Shown: positions 16,068 through 24,844 of the stretch, piece by piece
How positions within the stretch are numbered: position 1 is the first letter of the stretch
Layout of the letters: each line of letters starts with the position of its first letter
Origin: Clostridium sp.
GTDB taxonomy: Bacteria > Bacillota > Clostridia > Oscillospirales > Acutalibacteraceae
Direction: 5' to 3'
Assembly: GCA_023663865.1 (NCBI GenBank)
Contig: JAMPGU010000021.1
Span: 1-40,659, forward strand
DNA length: 40,659 nucleotides
Notes under the pieces: generated by a model
Told to the model about the DNA's origin: nothing
Databases searched by the model: none
Seen by the model: only the letters and a program-made list of their open reading frames with translations
Position numbers and translations under genes: made by a program

Positions 16068-16976
16068 CTACACTCCATCATAGCTTATATCAAAGCCGTC
16101 ATTGCCATCACAGGCAATTGTAATATCTCCCAGCTCATCCGTACGCAAAACCTCGCACCCTGCATCAGACAGCCGGTTTAGTGCTTCCTTATGCGGATGC
16201 CCGTAGCTGTTATCATTACCACAGGAGATTACTGCATATTCCGGTGTAACCGCCTCCAAAAATTCTTGGCTTGACGAATATCTGCTGCCGTGATGCCCTG
16301 CTTTCAGCACATCACTGTCAAGCTCATCATAATACTCTGTCAGCATTTCATCCTCGGCAAGCTTCTCTGCATCGCCTGTAAATAAAAAGGAATTTGCACC
16401 ATAAGTAATTTTTACAACGGCAGAATAATTATTTGTATCGCTGTAATTCTCAGAGACAGGAGCAAGAAGCTGAATTTCCAGTGCATCATTGGAGAAAATT
16501 TCTTTTCCCGCCTTAGCAGTATGGATGGACAAGCCTTTCGACTGTATAGTCTCTAATACATTTTCATATGTCTTGGTATTGGACACAGCCTTAGGCATAT
16601 AAATTTCTCCGATATCAAAGGTTTCAATTACCATGCGCATACCGCCGATATGGTCGGCATGAGGATGGGTAGCAACCAAATAGTCAATGGAGGAGTAGCC
16701 TAAATCACTTATGGTACTGACAATTTTATCGCTATAATCAGCAGTTGCAGCATCTATAAGCATACACCTATTATCCGGCAGCTCTATAAACTCACAGTCA
16801 CCCTGCCCGATATCCAGATAATGCACAACCAGCAGATTGCCATTGCCGGACACCTTTTTATCAGATACTGACGGCTGATTGCCGCCAACTCTGGCAAAAA
16901 CAATTGCCAGCAAAACCACAAAGATAATGACTAAGCTTACCAGCGGTGAATGCTGTTTGCCTCTTCCCCTGCTCAT
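16068..16976 (-). CDS. Membrane-anchored ComEC/Rec2-like MBL hydrolase
   Basis: The 302-residue protein has a basic N-terminus and one membrane anchor (about residues 12-30), then a beta-lactamase domain. That domain begins VHYLDIGQGDCEFIELPDN and carries the metal motif ATHPHADHIGG near 105-115, FLFTGDAEKLAEDEML, KAGHHGSRYSS and SYGHPHKEAL. This matches the C-terminal extracytoplasmic domain of ComEC, without the membrane channel. ComEC domains are thought to process DNA during uptake, but the stand-alone form has no proven substrate. It overlaps the hisD stop codon by one base, so it is locked into the his transcript with DUF3006 despite having no role in histidine synthesis. Confidence 0.88.
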   Translation of the reverse strand: MSRGRGKQHSPLVSLVIIFVVLLAIVFARVGGNQPSVSDKKVSGNGNLLVVHYLDIGQGDCEFIELPDNRCMLIDAATADYSDKIVSTISDLGYSSIDYLVATHPHADHIGGMRMVIETFDIGEIYMPKAVSNTKTYENVLETIQSKGLSIHTAKAGKEIFSNDALEIQLLAPVSENYSDTNNYSAVVKITYGANSFLFTGDAEKLAEDEMLTEYYDELDSDVLKAGHHGSRYSSSQEFLEAVTPEYAVISCGNDNSYGHPHKEALNRLSDAGCEVLRTDELGDITIACDGNDGFDISYDGV

Positions 16977-18259
16977 TATTCAAATCTAACCTTAATGGAA
17001 TTTGCATGAGCGGTTAAGCCCTCGGTATCTGCAAGTTTAACAATATCGTCCTTGGCATTTTTCAGTTCATTCTCTGTATAGTAAATAAAGGAGCTTTTCT
17101 TAATAAAGCTGTCAACAGACAATGGTGAAAAGAATCTGGCTGTACCGCTTGTCGGAAGCACGTGGTTAGGACCTGCGTAGTAATCTCCAAGGGGTTCAGG
17201 GGAATAGTTACCGAGAAATACGGAGCCGGCATTGTCAAGTCTGCCGATATATTTTAATGGCTCCTCAACACACATTTCCAAATGTTCAGGTGCCAGCTCA
17301 TTGGCAAATTCAATAGCCTGATCCAAATCCTCACATACAATAATTTCACCGAAATTATTCAGTGATGCCTCAATAATTTCCTGTCTTTCAAGATACTTTA
17401 TCTGCCTGTCAATTTCTCTGGCAGTTGCTCTTGCAATATCGCCGGAGGTAGTCAGCAGAATGGCAGATGCCAGCTTATCATGCTCTGCCTGACTCATAAG
17501 ATCTGCAGCAAGGAATGCAGGCTTTGCAGATTTATCTGCAACAATAAGAATTTCCGAAGGCCCTGCTACCATATCAATATCAACCACGCCGTAAAGCAGC
17601 TTCTTTGCAGTAGCAACAAATATATTACCCGGTCCCACAATTTTATCAACCTTAGGAATTTTCTCTGTTCCATAGGCAAGTGCGGCAACTGCCTGTGCAC
17701 CGCCAACTAAGAATACCTTATCAACTCCTGCAACTGCAGCAGCAGCCATTATATCAGGGTTAGGACTGCCATCCTTAGACGGAGGGGTAACCATTATAAT
17801 TTCCTTAACACCTGCAATTTTAGCAGGAATTGCGTTCATCAAAACAGAGGACGGATACGCAGCTGTGCCGCCGGGAACATAGATACCAACCCTGTGGAGT
17901 CCACGCACACGCTGACCCATAATCACACCGTTTTCCTCCGTTCTGAGCCAGGACTGCTGTGCCTGACGCTGATGGAAATTAAAAATATTTTCCTTCGCAT
18001 TTATTAAAGCCGTTTTAAAATCATCGTCCACCATATCAAGGTAAGCGTTGAGCTCTTCCTTTTCAATCACGGTTCTCTTTGGTACAGAGCCGTCAAAGCG
18101 TACCGTAAATTCACGTACTGCCTCGTCCCCCTGCTCTTTAACCGCATTAATGATATTGGTTACAATCTCAACAATTTTTGCGTCGGTTTCGCCCGCACGC
18201 TTTTTTAAAGTATCAATCAAGGCATATTCAGCCTTGCCGTTTGCTTTTGTAATTTTCAT
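16976..18259 (-). CDS. hisD: Histidinol dehydrogenase
   Basis: The 427-residue enzyme performs the last two oxidations of histidine synthesis. Signature segments are GIYVPGGTAAYPSSVLMNA, VGGAQAVAALAYGTEKIP then VDKIVGPGNIFVA, DMVAGPSEILIVAD, SQAEHDKLAS with zinc ligands, and ELAPEHLE with the catalytic His-Glu. The ATG at 18259 follows GAGGG by 7 bases; the TTG two codons earlier is too close to that site. It starts 10 bases after the hisZG stop codon. Confidence 0.97.
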   Translation of the reverse strand: MKITKANGKAEYALIDTLKKRAGETDAKIVEIVTNIINAVKEQGDEAVREFTVRFDGSVPKRTVIEKEELNAYLDMVDDDFKTALINAKENIFNFHQRQAQQSWLRTEENGVIMGQRVRGLHRVGIYVPGGTAAYPSSVLMNAIPAKIAGVKEIIMVTPPSKDGSPNPDIMAAAAVAGVDKVFLVGGAQAVAALAYGTEKIPKVDKIVGPGNIFVATAKKLLYGVVDIDMVAGPSEILIVADKSAKPAFLAADLMSQAEHDKLASAILLTTSGDIARATAREIDRQIKYLERQEIIEASLNNFGEIIVCEDLDQAIEFANELAPEHLEMCVEEPLKYIGRLDNAGSVFLGNYSPEPLGDYYAGPNHVLPTSGTARFFSPLSVDSFIKKSSFIYYTENELKNAKDDIVKLADTEGLTAHANSIKVRFE

Positions 18260-18269
18260 ATTCAATCCC

Positions 18270-19883
18270 TCACACCTTGGATGCCAGCTCTAAATCGTTT
18301 AAGAACTGCTCAATCTCGTCCTTGCGAAGCTTCATAGAAGCCATATTAACAATCACTCTTGCGGAAATCGGCATTATGGTATCAACCACCTCAAGGCCGT
18401 TTTCCTTAAGGGTTGAGCCTGTTTCCACAATATCCACAATACCGTCTGCAAGACCCAGAAGCGGAGCAAGCTCCACACTGCCCTCAATCTTAATAATATC
18501 AACATCCATTCCCTTGGATTTGAAATATTCCCTGGCAACCTTAGGATACTTGCTGGCAACGACCTTACGCTTGTAGCCCGAGAAGAAATCCGTACCCTTG
18601 GGACAAGCCAATGCGAAACGGCATTTTCCTATATTAAGGTCGATCACCTCATAAAAGCTGTTTCCATGCTCAGCAATTGTATCCTTGCCAACAACACCGA
18701 TATCGCAGACACCATGCTCCACATAGGTAATAACATCAGGTGCTTTTGATAAAACAGCCTCATAATCGCCCACAGGCAAAATTAATCTTCTGCCCTTATT
18801 TTCAAGCTCTGCCGTATCAAGCCCCATTGTTTTAAATAAGGACACAGAGGATTTTTCCAGTCTGCCCTTAGTAAGTGCAATGCGCAAAGGTCTGTCAATA
18901 TTAATTTCATCACGCATTACATCACAAAGCGCCGTAACATCTACAGCAAAGCCTATAGCCGGTGCATCCATACCAAACTCGGATATAAGATTATCATATC
19001 GTCCGCCGGAAAGAATGGTTACACCGCTGCCCTGAGCATAGCCTCTGAAAATAACGCCTGTATAATAATTACTTCTGTTTACCAAACCAAGGTCAATCAG
19101 AATATCCTTTTCAAATCCAAGTGCACAGAGCTTTTCATATACCTGTCTCAGATAATCAAGGGCTTCATTCGCTTCATCATCGGTATAAAGAGACTTTGCC
19201 TCATCAATAACCTCTGCACCGCCGAAGAGTCTCGGAAGCTTTTTGATAACAGCCGCCTCTGTACTGTCGCCCATTTTATCCAGCATATCACCAAGTGCAG
19301 AATAATTCTTGCCCTCAATAAAGCTGCATATATCTGCCTTTTGAGAGGCATTGACATCAAGCTTATTCAGAATTGCGTTAAAGAAGCCTGCGTGACACAG
19401 CTCTACCTTAAAGGAATTTACATCATTTCTTTTAAGTGCCTCAAGTGCCATGGAGATAACCTCAATATCCGCCTCCATACTGCCGTCACCGATAAATTCA
19501 ATACCGCTTTGCTCAATTTCATCTGTTCTGCCGGCAAGCTGCTTATTACGTACAAAAACATTTTGATTATAATATAATCTTACCGGAAAGTCCTCATCAG
19601 ATAATCTTGTAGCAACCAAACGTGCAATCGGTGCTGTATTATCAGGGCGAAGGACAGTCGTTCTGCCCTGATTATCACTGAGCTTATACATTTCCTCAGC
19701 TTCAATACCAAGGTTATCGCTCTTGAAAACATCAAAGAATTCCATAGTCGGCGTCATAACCTTACGGTAATTATTTTCTTTAAATAAATCAGAGAGTGTT
19801 GTTTCCACACGTCTTCTGTCATCACATTCCTCAAACAGCAAATCACGGCTGCCCTGAGGAGTCAGCTTTGAATATCTTTTCAT
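18270..19883 (-). CDS. hisZG: Fused ATP phosphoribosyltransferase: HisZ regulatory and HisG catalytic subunits in one chain
   Basis: The 537-residue protein joins two proteins that are normally separate. Residues 1-325 are a HisZ, a catalytically dead HisRS paralogue, with MKRYSKLTPQGSRDLL, TVLRPDNTAPIARLV and GSGVTILSGGRYDNLI. Residues 331-537 are a short-form HisG starting RPLRIALTKGRLE and carrying the PRPP-site signature ELAPLLGLADGIVDIVETGS near 471-490. Short HisG needs HisZ for activity and histidine feedback, so fusion fixes a 1:1 ratio. The reading frame is continuous, with no stop codon between the halves. It is the first gene of the his operon, behind a promoter and operator-like repeat. 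Confidence 0.95.
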   Translation of the reverse strand: MKRYSKLTPQGSRDLLFEECDDRRRVETTLSDLFKENNYRKVMTPTMEFFDVFKSDNLGIEAEEMYKLSDNQGRTTVLRPDNTAPIARLVATRLSDEDFPVRLYYNQNVFVRNKQLAGRTDEIEQSGIEFIGDGSMEADIEVISMALEALKRNDVNSFKVELCHAGFFNAILNKLDVNASQKADICSFIEGKNYSALGDMLDKMGDSTEAAVIKKLPRLFGGAEVIDEAKSLYTDDEANEALDYLRQVYEKLCALGFEKDILIDLGLVNRSNYYTGVIFRGYAQGSGVTILSGGRYDNLISEFGMDAPAIGFAVDVTALCDVMRDEINIDRPLRIALTKGRLEKSSVSLFKTMGLDTAELENKGRRLILPVGDYEAVLSKAPDVITYVEHGVCDIGVVGKDTIAEHGNSFYEVIDLNIGKCRFALACPKGTDFFSGYKRKVVASKYPKVAREYFKSKGMDVDIIKIEGSVELAPLLGLADGIVDIVETGSTLKENGLEVVDTIMPISARVIVNMASMKLRKDEIEQFLNDLELASKV

Positions 19884-19908
19884 AACGATAAGTTCTCCCT
19901 ATTTTGCT

Positions 19909-19944
19909 TTAGTGTAGTAGAGTGGTAATATGCTACCATACTAA
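19909..19944. promoter_or_regulatory. Candidate operator of the his operon (12-12-12 inverted repeat)
   Basis: TTAGTGTAGTAG (19909-19920) and CTACCATACTAA (19933-19944) are inverted repeats with 10 of 12 positions symmetric, separated by 12 bases. The right arm overlaps the -10 box of the his promoter and the left arm covers the expected start region. This is a typical repressor position. An outer pair, ATTTTGCTT (19901-19909) and AAGCAAAAT (19957-19965), is also symmetric. A TrpR-like histidine repressor is one possible ligand, but no regulator gene is present here. Confidence 0.6.
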
Positions 19945-19958
19945 TGTAAATATGTCAA
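19930..19958 (-). promoter_or_regulatory. Promoter of the his operon
   Basis: On the minus strand a perfect TTGACA (19958-19953), a 17-base spacer and TAGCAT (19935-19930) lie in the 96-base gap between polC and hisZG. The predicted leader is only about 40 bases, too short for a T-box, so control is more likely through a DNA-binding repressor. Confidence 0.75.
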
Positions 19959-19979
19959 GCAAAATATAATTATACTTTA

Positions 19980-22900
19980 TTAAAACAGTGATATCTGATT
20001 GCTTTCAGGCATATCACCAAGCGCGCCCGCTTCTTTAAGAGAATCCACAACGCTTCTGCCTATACCGGCTCTTGCCATCAAATCGTCATAACTCATAAAT
20101 TCACCGTTACCGTCATCCTTTGCAGCAGCAATGGCCTTTGCAGCATTTTCTCCGATACCGTCAATCGCACCGAAGGGAAGCCTTATCTTTCCTTCTTCTA
20201 TTCTATAAACCCTTGCATCGGATTTATAGATATCAACGGGCAGAAACTCTATACCGCGTGCCAGCATTTCAATAACAATCTGATTAACAACATAGGTTGA
20301 ATCATCCTTAGCTGTAACAGAACCATTTTTTCTCTTTTCCTGGTATTCAGCCATTTTTTGCTTAACAGCTGCCTTACCCTCAACTGCGGCAACAGCATCA
20401 ATCGCACCGCCGCGAACCGTAAAGTATGCAGAGTAAAAATGAATAGGATGATATATTTTGTACCACGCAAGGCGCAGTGCCGCAATAACATAAGCCGCTG
20501 CATGAGCCTTAGGGAACATATATTTTATCTTATAGCAGGAATCAATATACCACTGCTCAACACCGATGGTTTTCATAGCATCCTCATAAGGAGGCAATTC
20601 CTTTGGTGCTTTACCCTTACGGGTATACTCCATAATTTTAAAGCAATCCTTTTTGCTCAGCGGTGATTCCTTGCCTGTTTTTCTTTCGTAATCCTCTGCA
20701 ACGTGAATCAAGTGTGTCATAATATCATCACGGCATCCGATAACATCAGAAATGGTGCAAGTACCCTGTTTGATAAGCTCCTGCGCATTGCCCAGCCAAA
20801 CATCCGTTCCGTGAGACAGACCTGAAATCTGAAGCAGGTCGGCAAAGGTTTTAGGCTGTGCCTCCAGCAGCATACCGATTACAAAAGGTGTACCCATTTC
20901 AGGAATGGCAAGTGTACCTGTCTGACAATCAATATCCTCAGGTGACACACCGATTGGATCGGTGGAAGTAATCAGCTGATACAGCTTAGGGTCTGACAAA
21001 TCAACATCCATTACAGGAATACCTGTTGAATCCTCGAGATATTTATAAAGTGTCGGATTATCATGACCCAGCTCATCAAGCTTTAACAAGGTATCATGAA
21101 GTGAATTTTTAAAGTCAAAGTGGGTTGTGTATGTACCCTTTTTTTCATCATTTGAGGGATACTGAATCGGTGTAAAATCCTCAACAGTATATTTATCAGG
21201 CACAACAACCATTCCGCCCGGGTGCTGACCTGTTGTTCGTTTAATACCTGTGCAGCCTACAGTCAATCTGTCAATCTCTGCCTTTGGTGTAGAGGCAAGC
21301 AGACCGCGTTCATCAAGATATTTCATTACATATCCATAGGCAGTTTTATCGGCAACAGTAGCCATAGTACCTGCCTTGAACACATACTCTTTACCGAATA
21401 ATTCCTCTGTATATCTATGTGAGCGTGACTGGTATTCACCGGAGAAATTAAGATCAATATCAGGCTCTTTATCGCCATCAAAGCCAAGGAAGGTTTCAAA
21501 AGGAATTTCGTGTCCGTCACGCTTCATCGGAATTCCGCAGTTCGGACAATCCTTCGGAGGCAAATCAAAGCCTGAGCCATATTCACCCTGCAGGAAAAAT
21601 TCACTGTGCTTACACTTTTTGCAGTAATAATGCGGGGCAAGAGGATTAACCTCAGATATACCACCCATATGTGCTGCCAGTGATGAACCTACAGAACCAC
21701 GTGAGCCAACAAGGTAACCATTTCGCTCACTCTCCTCAACAAGTCGCTTGGCAATAACATAAAGCACACCAAAGCCGTGACCGATAATGGAGTCAAGCTC
21801 ACGCTGCAATCTGTCGGCAACATACTGCGGTACAGGATCACCATAGAGATCCTTTGCCATATTCCAGCACTTTTCCGTCAGCTCTTCGTTCGCACCGTCA
21901 ATATGAGGCTGAAAGGTTCCCGGCGGAATAGGCGGAATATTATCCATAACCGAATCTGCAATTTTATTGGGATTATCAATGACAAATTCCTTTGCTCTGT
22001 CCCCTGCCCATGCAAAGTCAGCCAGCATTTCGTCCGTTGTTTTAAAATATAATGGTGCTTGCTGGTCAGCATCATCAAAGCCCTTTGACGCCATAATGAT
22101 TGCTCTGAAGCGTGCATCCTTTTCATCAAGGAAATGAACGTCACCCGTGGCAACAACAGGCTTATTCAACGTATCTGCAAGACTTATAATTTTTTTATTT
22201 ATATTGATTAAATCCTCGTCGCTGTGTATATTTTCGTGAAGCTCCTTGGTGGACCGAATCATAAATGCATTATTGCCGTTCGGCTGAATTTCAAGATAAT
22301 CATAAAAGGCTGCAAGCTCCAGCAGCTCGTCGTCACCTGCTCCATTCAGGATTGCCTGATAAACCTCACCCTGCTCACAGGCAGAGCCGATAATCAAGCC
22401 GTCACGCTTTTTGGCAAGCATACTTTTAGGAATAAGGGGACGTGACTTAAATGTCTTTATATTAGAAGAGGAAATCAGCTCGTACAAATTCTTTCTGCCG
22501 TATTTGCGCTCCTCTTTCGGAATAGATTCATCCAGCGATGTATCCTCTTTAACAAGAAGGATAATATGATGCCGTTTAAACTGTTTCAGCTTTAAATTCA
22601 TAAAATCGGGATATTTTGCATCATCAACCAAATAACCCTCCATACCGAGAATAAGCTTAATTTTTCCCTTTACCTTATTATACGCTTCCGGCAGAGCCTG
22701 AACAACGCCGTGATCCGTAACGGCAATTGCCTTATGCCCCCACTTAACCGCGCGGTTAACCAAGGCACTCGGAGAGGATATACCATCCATTTCACTTAAA
22801 GATGTATGGAGATGCAGCTCCACGCGCTTCTCCTCAGCAGTGTCCATTTTTTCAACCTTAGCTACACTGGATATGGAGCTCGGTCTCAGAACATATTGAT

Positions 22901-23783
22901 TTGAGAAGGTATCAAACTGATAACCGCCGCTGATAATAACAGTTCCGGCTTCCTTCAGCTTTTCCATCAAAGGTTCAATGATACGCTTGTCCTCGAACAT
23001 TTTAACAGTAATGGATGAAGTATAATCACTGATATCAAAATTAAATATTTTGCTGGTACCGCGTTTTGTATCTCTGTCCTCCGTTTTAAGGACATCGCCC
23101 CAGACTGTAATATATCCGGCGTCAGCTGACACATCCTTTATGCTGATAGGCTTTTCACGCAATGCTTTGCCGTAAATATTTTTAACAGTATCCTTATAGA
23201 GCGGAAGCTCATCCCAAATCTCGTGGACAACATTTTTCTTAATTTCCTCACGCTTCTGCTCCTCAGCCTTTTGCTTTTTCGCAACAGCCTCTTTAACAGC
23301 CAGCTCTATATCAAACGCCTGAACCTCTAACAAAGAAACATCATAATCCACACCAAAAAGGTCAAGCAGTTCTTTAGATATCACCTTATCAATGCCCTGT
23401 GCCTCCAGCACATCCTTGCCGCCGCGCTTTAAGAAAACAGTAACCGTCTTATCCTCGAGCTCTGCCTCTGCGCCGTCAAAGAAGCCATTGACCACTGAAT
23501 TATGACGCTTGATATACTGCAGTATACTTTCTATATTTGATATATTAAATTCTGATTTAGGAAATCTCGGATTGATTACTGCTTTATTAAGCTCCATAGC
23601 CTTAGCAATCTGATTTTCTGCACTTTGCACGACGCTGTAATGTACAAAGCTGTCAAAGAATATGCCGATGGTTACAGAACGGGAGGCTCTTGAAATGGTT
23701 AAAGCATTTATCTCACCATTGCCTAAAACAGCCATCGTATCGCTGTCTATGTAATTTGAAAAATAGCCTGAAAATGTGTTCAT
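19980..23783 (-). CDS. polC: PolC-type DNA polymerase III alpha subunit lacking the exonuclease domain
   Basis: This replicative polymerase is 1267 residues, against about 1437 in B. subtilis. In order: an N-terminal domain (1-200), an OB fold (about 210-310), a PHP domain (about 320-620), palm/fingers with the catalytic PDIDLNF (D775, D777), the zinc module CKKC (721-724) and CPNC (746-749), and a C-terminal tail ending NQISLF. In normal PolC a DnaQ-like exonuclease of roughly 170 residues interrupts PHP after the GLEANIVDD-like strand. Here GMEGYLVDD (380-388) passes directly to KQFKRHHIILLVKE (400-413), so that domain is missing. PHP ligands H324, H326, D357, H358, E382, C469, D548 and H550 are present. 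The ATG overlaps the ispG stop codon by one base. Confidence 0.95.
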   Translation of the reverse strand: MNTFSGYFSNYIDSDTMAVLGNGEINALTISRASRSVTIGIFFDSFVHYSVVQSAENQIAKAMELNKAVINPRFPKSEFNISNIESILQYIKRHNSVVNGFFDGAEAELEDKTVTVFLKRGGKDVLEAQGIDKVISKELLDLFGVDYDVSLLEVQAFDIELAVKEAVAKKQKAEEQKREEIKKNVVHEIWDELPLYKDTVKNIYGKALREKPISIKDVSADAGYITVWGDVLKTEDRDTKRGTSKIFNFDISDYTSSITVKMFEDKRIIEPLMEKLKEAGTVIISGGYQFDTFSNQYVLRPSSISSVAKVEKMDTAEEKRVELHLHTSLSEMDGISSPSALVNRAVKWGHKAIAVTDHGVVQALPEAYNKVKGKIKLILGMEGYLVDDAKYPDFMNLKLKQFKRHHIILLVKEDTSLDESIPKEERKYGRKNLYELISSSNIKTFKSRPLIPKSMLAKKRDGLIIGSACEQGEVYQAILNGAGDDELLELAAFYDYLEIQPNGNNAFMIRSTKELHENIHSDEDLININKKIISLADTLNKPVVATGDVHFLDEKDARFRAIIMASKGFDDADQQAPLYFKTTDEMLADFAWAGDRAKEFVIDNPNKIADSVMDNIPPIPPGTFQPHIDGANEELTEKCWNMAKDLYGDPVPQYVADRLQRELDSIIGHGFGVLYVIAKRLVEESERNGYLVGSRGSVGSSLAAHMGGISEVNPLAPHYYCKKCKHSEFFLQGEYGSGFDLPPKDCPNCGIPMKRDGHEIPFETFLGFDGDKEPDIDLNFSGEYQSRSHRYTEELFGKEYVFKAGTMATVADKTAYGYVMKYLDERGLLASTPKAEIDRLTVGCTGIKRTTGQHPGGMVVVPDKYTVEDFTPIQYPSNDEKKGTYTTHFDFKNSLHDTLLKLDELGHDNPTLYKYLEDSTGIPVMDVDLSDPKLYQLITSTDPIGVSPEDIDCQTGTLAIPEMGTPFVIGMLLEAQPKTFADLLQISGLSHGTDVWLGNAQELIKQGTCTISDVIGCRDDIMTHLIHVAEDYERKTGKESPLSKKDCFKIMEYTRKGKAPKELPPYEDAMKTIGVEQWYIDSCYKIKYMFPKAHAAAYVIAALRLAWYKIYHPIHFYSAYFTVRGGAIDAVAAVEGKAAVKQKMAEYQEKRKNGSVTAKDDSTYVVNQIVIEMLARGIEFLPVDIYKSDARVYRIEEGKIRLPFGAIDGIGENAAKAIAAAKDDGNGEFMSYDDLMARAGIGRSVVDSLKEAGALGDMPESNQISLF

Positions 23784-24832
23784 TATAATTTCTCAATTTC
23801 TTTCATTAATTCTTGAAGTAAATCCTTTTCGTCAACCTTTCGGAGAATCTCACCCTTTTTGAAGATAAGACCACAGCCGTCACCACCGGCAATGCCTATA
23901 TCTGCTTCCTTGGCTTCTCCCGGGCCATTGACGATACAGCCCATAACTGCTACCTTGATAGGTTTTCTGCAGTCCCTCAGCTTGTCCTCAACCTGCTTGG
24001 CAAGACCAACCAAATCAATTCTGGTTCTTCCGCAGGTCGGACAGGAAATCAAATAGGGACTATCCTTTTTAAGCCCCACTGCCTTTAAAATATCAAAGGC
24101 AGCAAATACCTCTTTAACAGGTGCATCTGTCAGGCTGACACGAATGGTATCACCGATTCCGTGGGTCAGCAGAGAGCCGATACCCACAGCAGATTTGATA
24201 ATACCCATACGCTCAGTACCTGCCTCAGTAACACCAAGATGCAGAGGATAACTGCAGCGCTGTGCCGCCAGCTCATAGGCTTTTATCATTGTTTCAACAT
24301 TTGATGATTTAATAGAAATAACGATATCATCAAAATCATATTTTTCCAGAAGCTGTGCGTGATACATAGCTGACTCTACCATCGCCTCAGGTGTCGGAGA
24401 GCCATACTTAGCCAGAATTTCCTTTTCCAAAGAGCCGGAATTAACACCGATTCGGATTGGAATATTCTTTGCCCTGCACATATCAGCAACAGCCTTAACC
24501 CTTGATTCATCACCAATATTTCCCGGGTTAATTCTGATTTTATCAATACCTCTTTCAGCAGCACCAAGTGCCAGCTTATAATCAAAATGGATATCCGCTA
24601 CAAGGGGTACATCCACTGCATTTTTTATCGGCTCTACCAGAGCAAGTGCATCTTCATTCGGAATGGCAAATCGGATAACCTGACAGCCTGCTGCTGCAAG
24701 CTCCTTTGCCTGTGCCACAGAACCGTCAATATCACTTGCAGGAACATTGAGCATACTTTGAACAAGTATATCGCTGTCACCGCCGATATAGGTATTGCCA
24801 AGCTTTATTTTTTTACTAACTCGTCTATCCAT
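23783..24832 (-). CDS. ispG: 4-hydroxy-3-methylbut-2-enyl diphosphate synthase (flavodoxin/ferredoxin)
   Basis: The 349-residue protein is a bacterial IspG/GcpE with the TIM-barrel half (ILVQSMLNVPASDIDGSV, DIHFDYKLAL, KIRINPGNIG) and the 4Fe-4S half (SCPTCGRTRIDL and VMGCIVNGPGEAKEADIG). It makes HMBPP, the penultimate step of the MEP isoprenoid pathway. The ATG at 24832 follows AGGTG; a GTG three codons upstream overlaps that site and is less likely. Its place with dxr and uppS groups three isoprenoid/undecaprenyl steps in one operon. Confidence 0.96.
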   Translation of the reverse strand: MDRRVSKKIKLGNTYIGGDSDILVQSMLNVPASDIDGSVAQAKELAAAGCQVIRFAIPNEDALALVEPIKNAVDVPLVADIHFDYKLALGAAERGIDKIRINPGNIGDESRVKAVADMCRAKNIPIRIGVNSGSLEKEILAKYGSPTPEAMVESAMYHAQLLEKYDFDDIVISIKSSNVETMIKAYELAAQRCSYPLHLGVTEAGTERMGIIKSAVGIGSLLTHGIGDTIRVSLTDAPVKEVFAAFDILKAVGLKKDSPYLISCPTCGRTRIDLVGLAKQVEDKLRDCRKPIKVAVMGCIVNGPGEAKEADIGIAGGDGCGLIFKKGEILRKVDEKDLLQELMKEIEKL

Positions 24833-24844
24833 CAAAATCACCTG

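Noticed and set aside
19884..19979. T-box or histidine attenuator upstream of hisZG
   Set aside because: The predicted leader is about 40 bases, with no T-box sequence, no histidine-rich leader peptide and no terminator hairpin.
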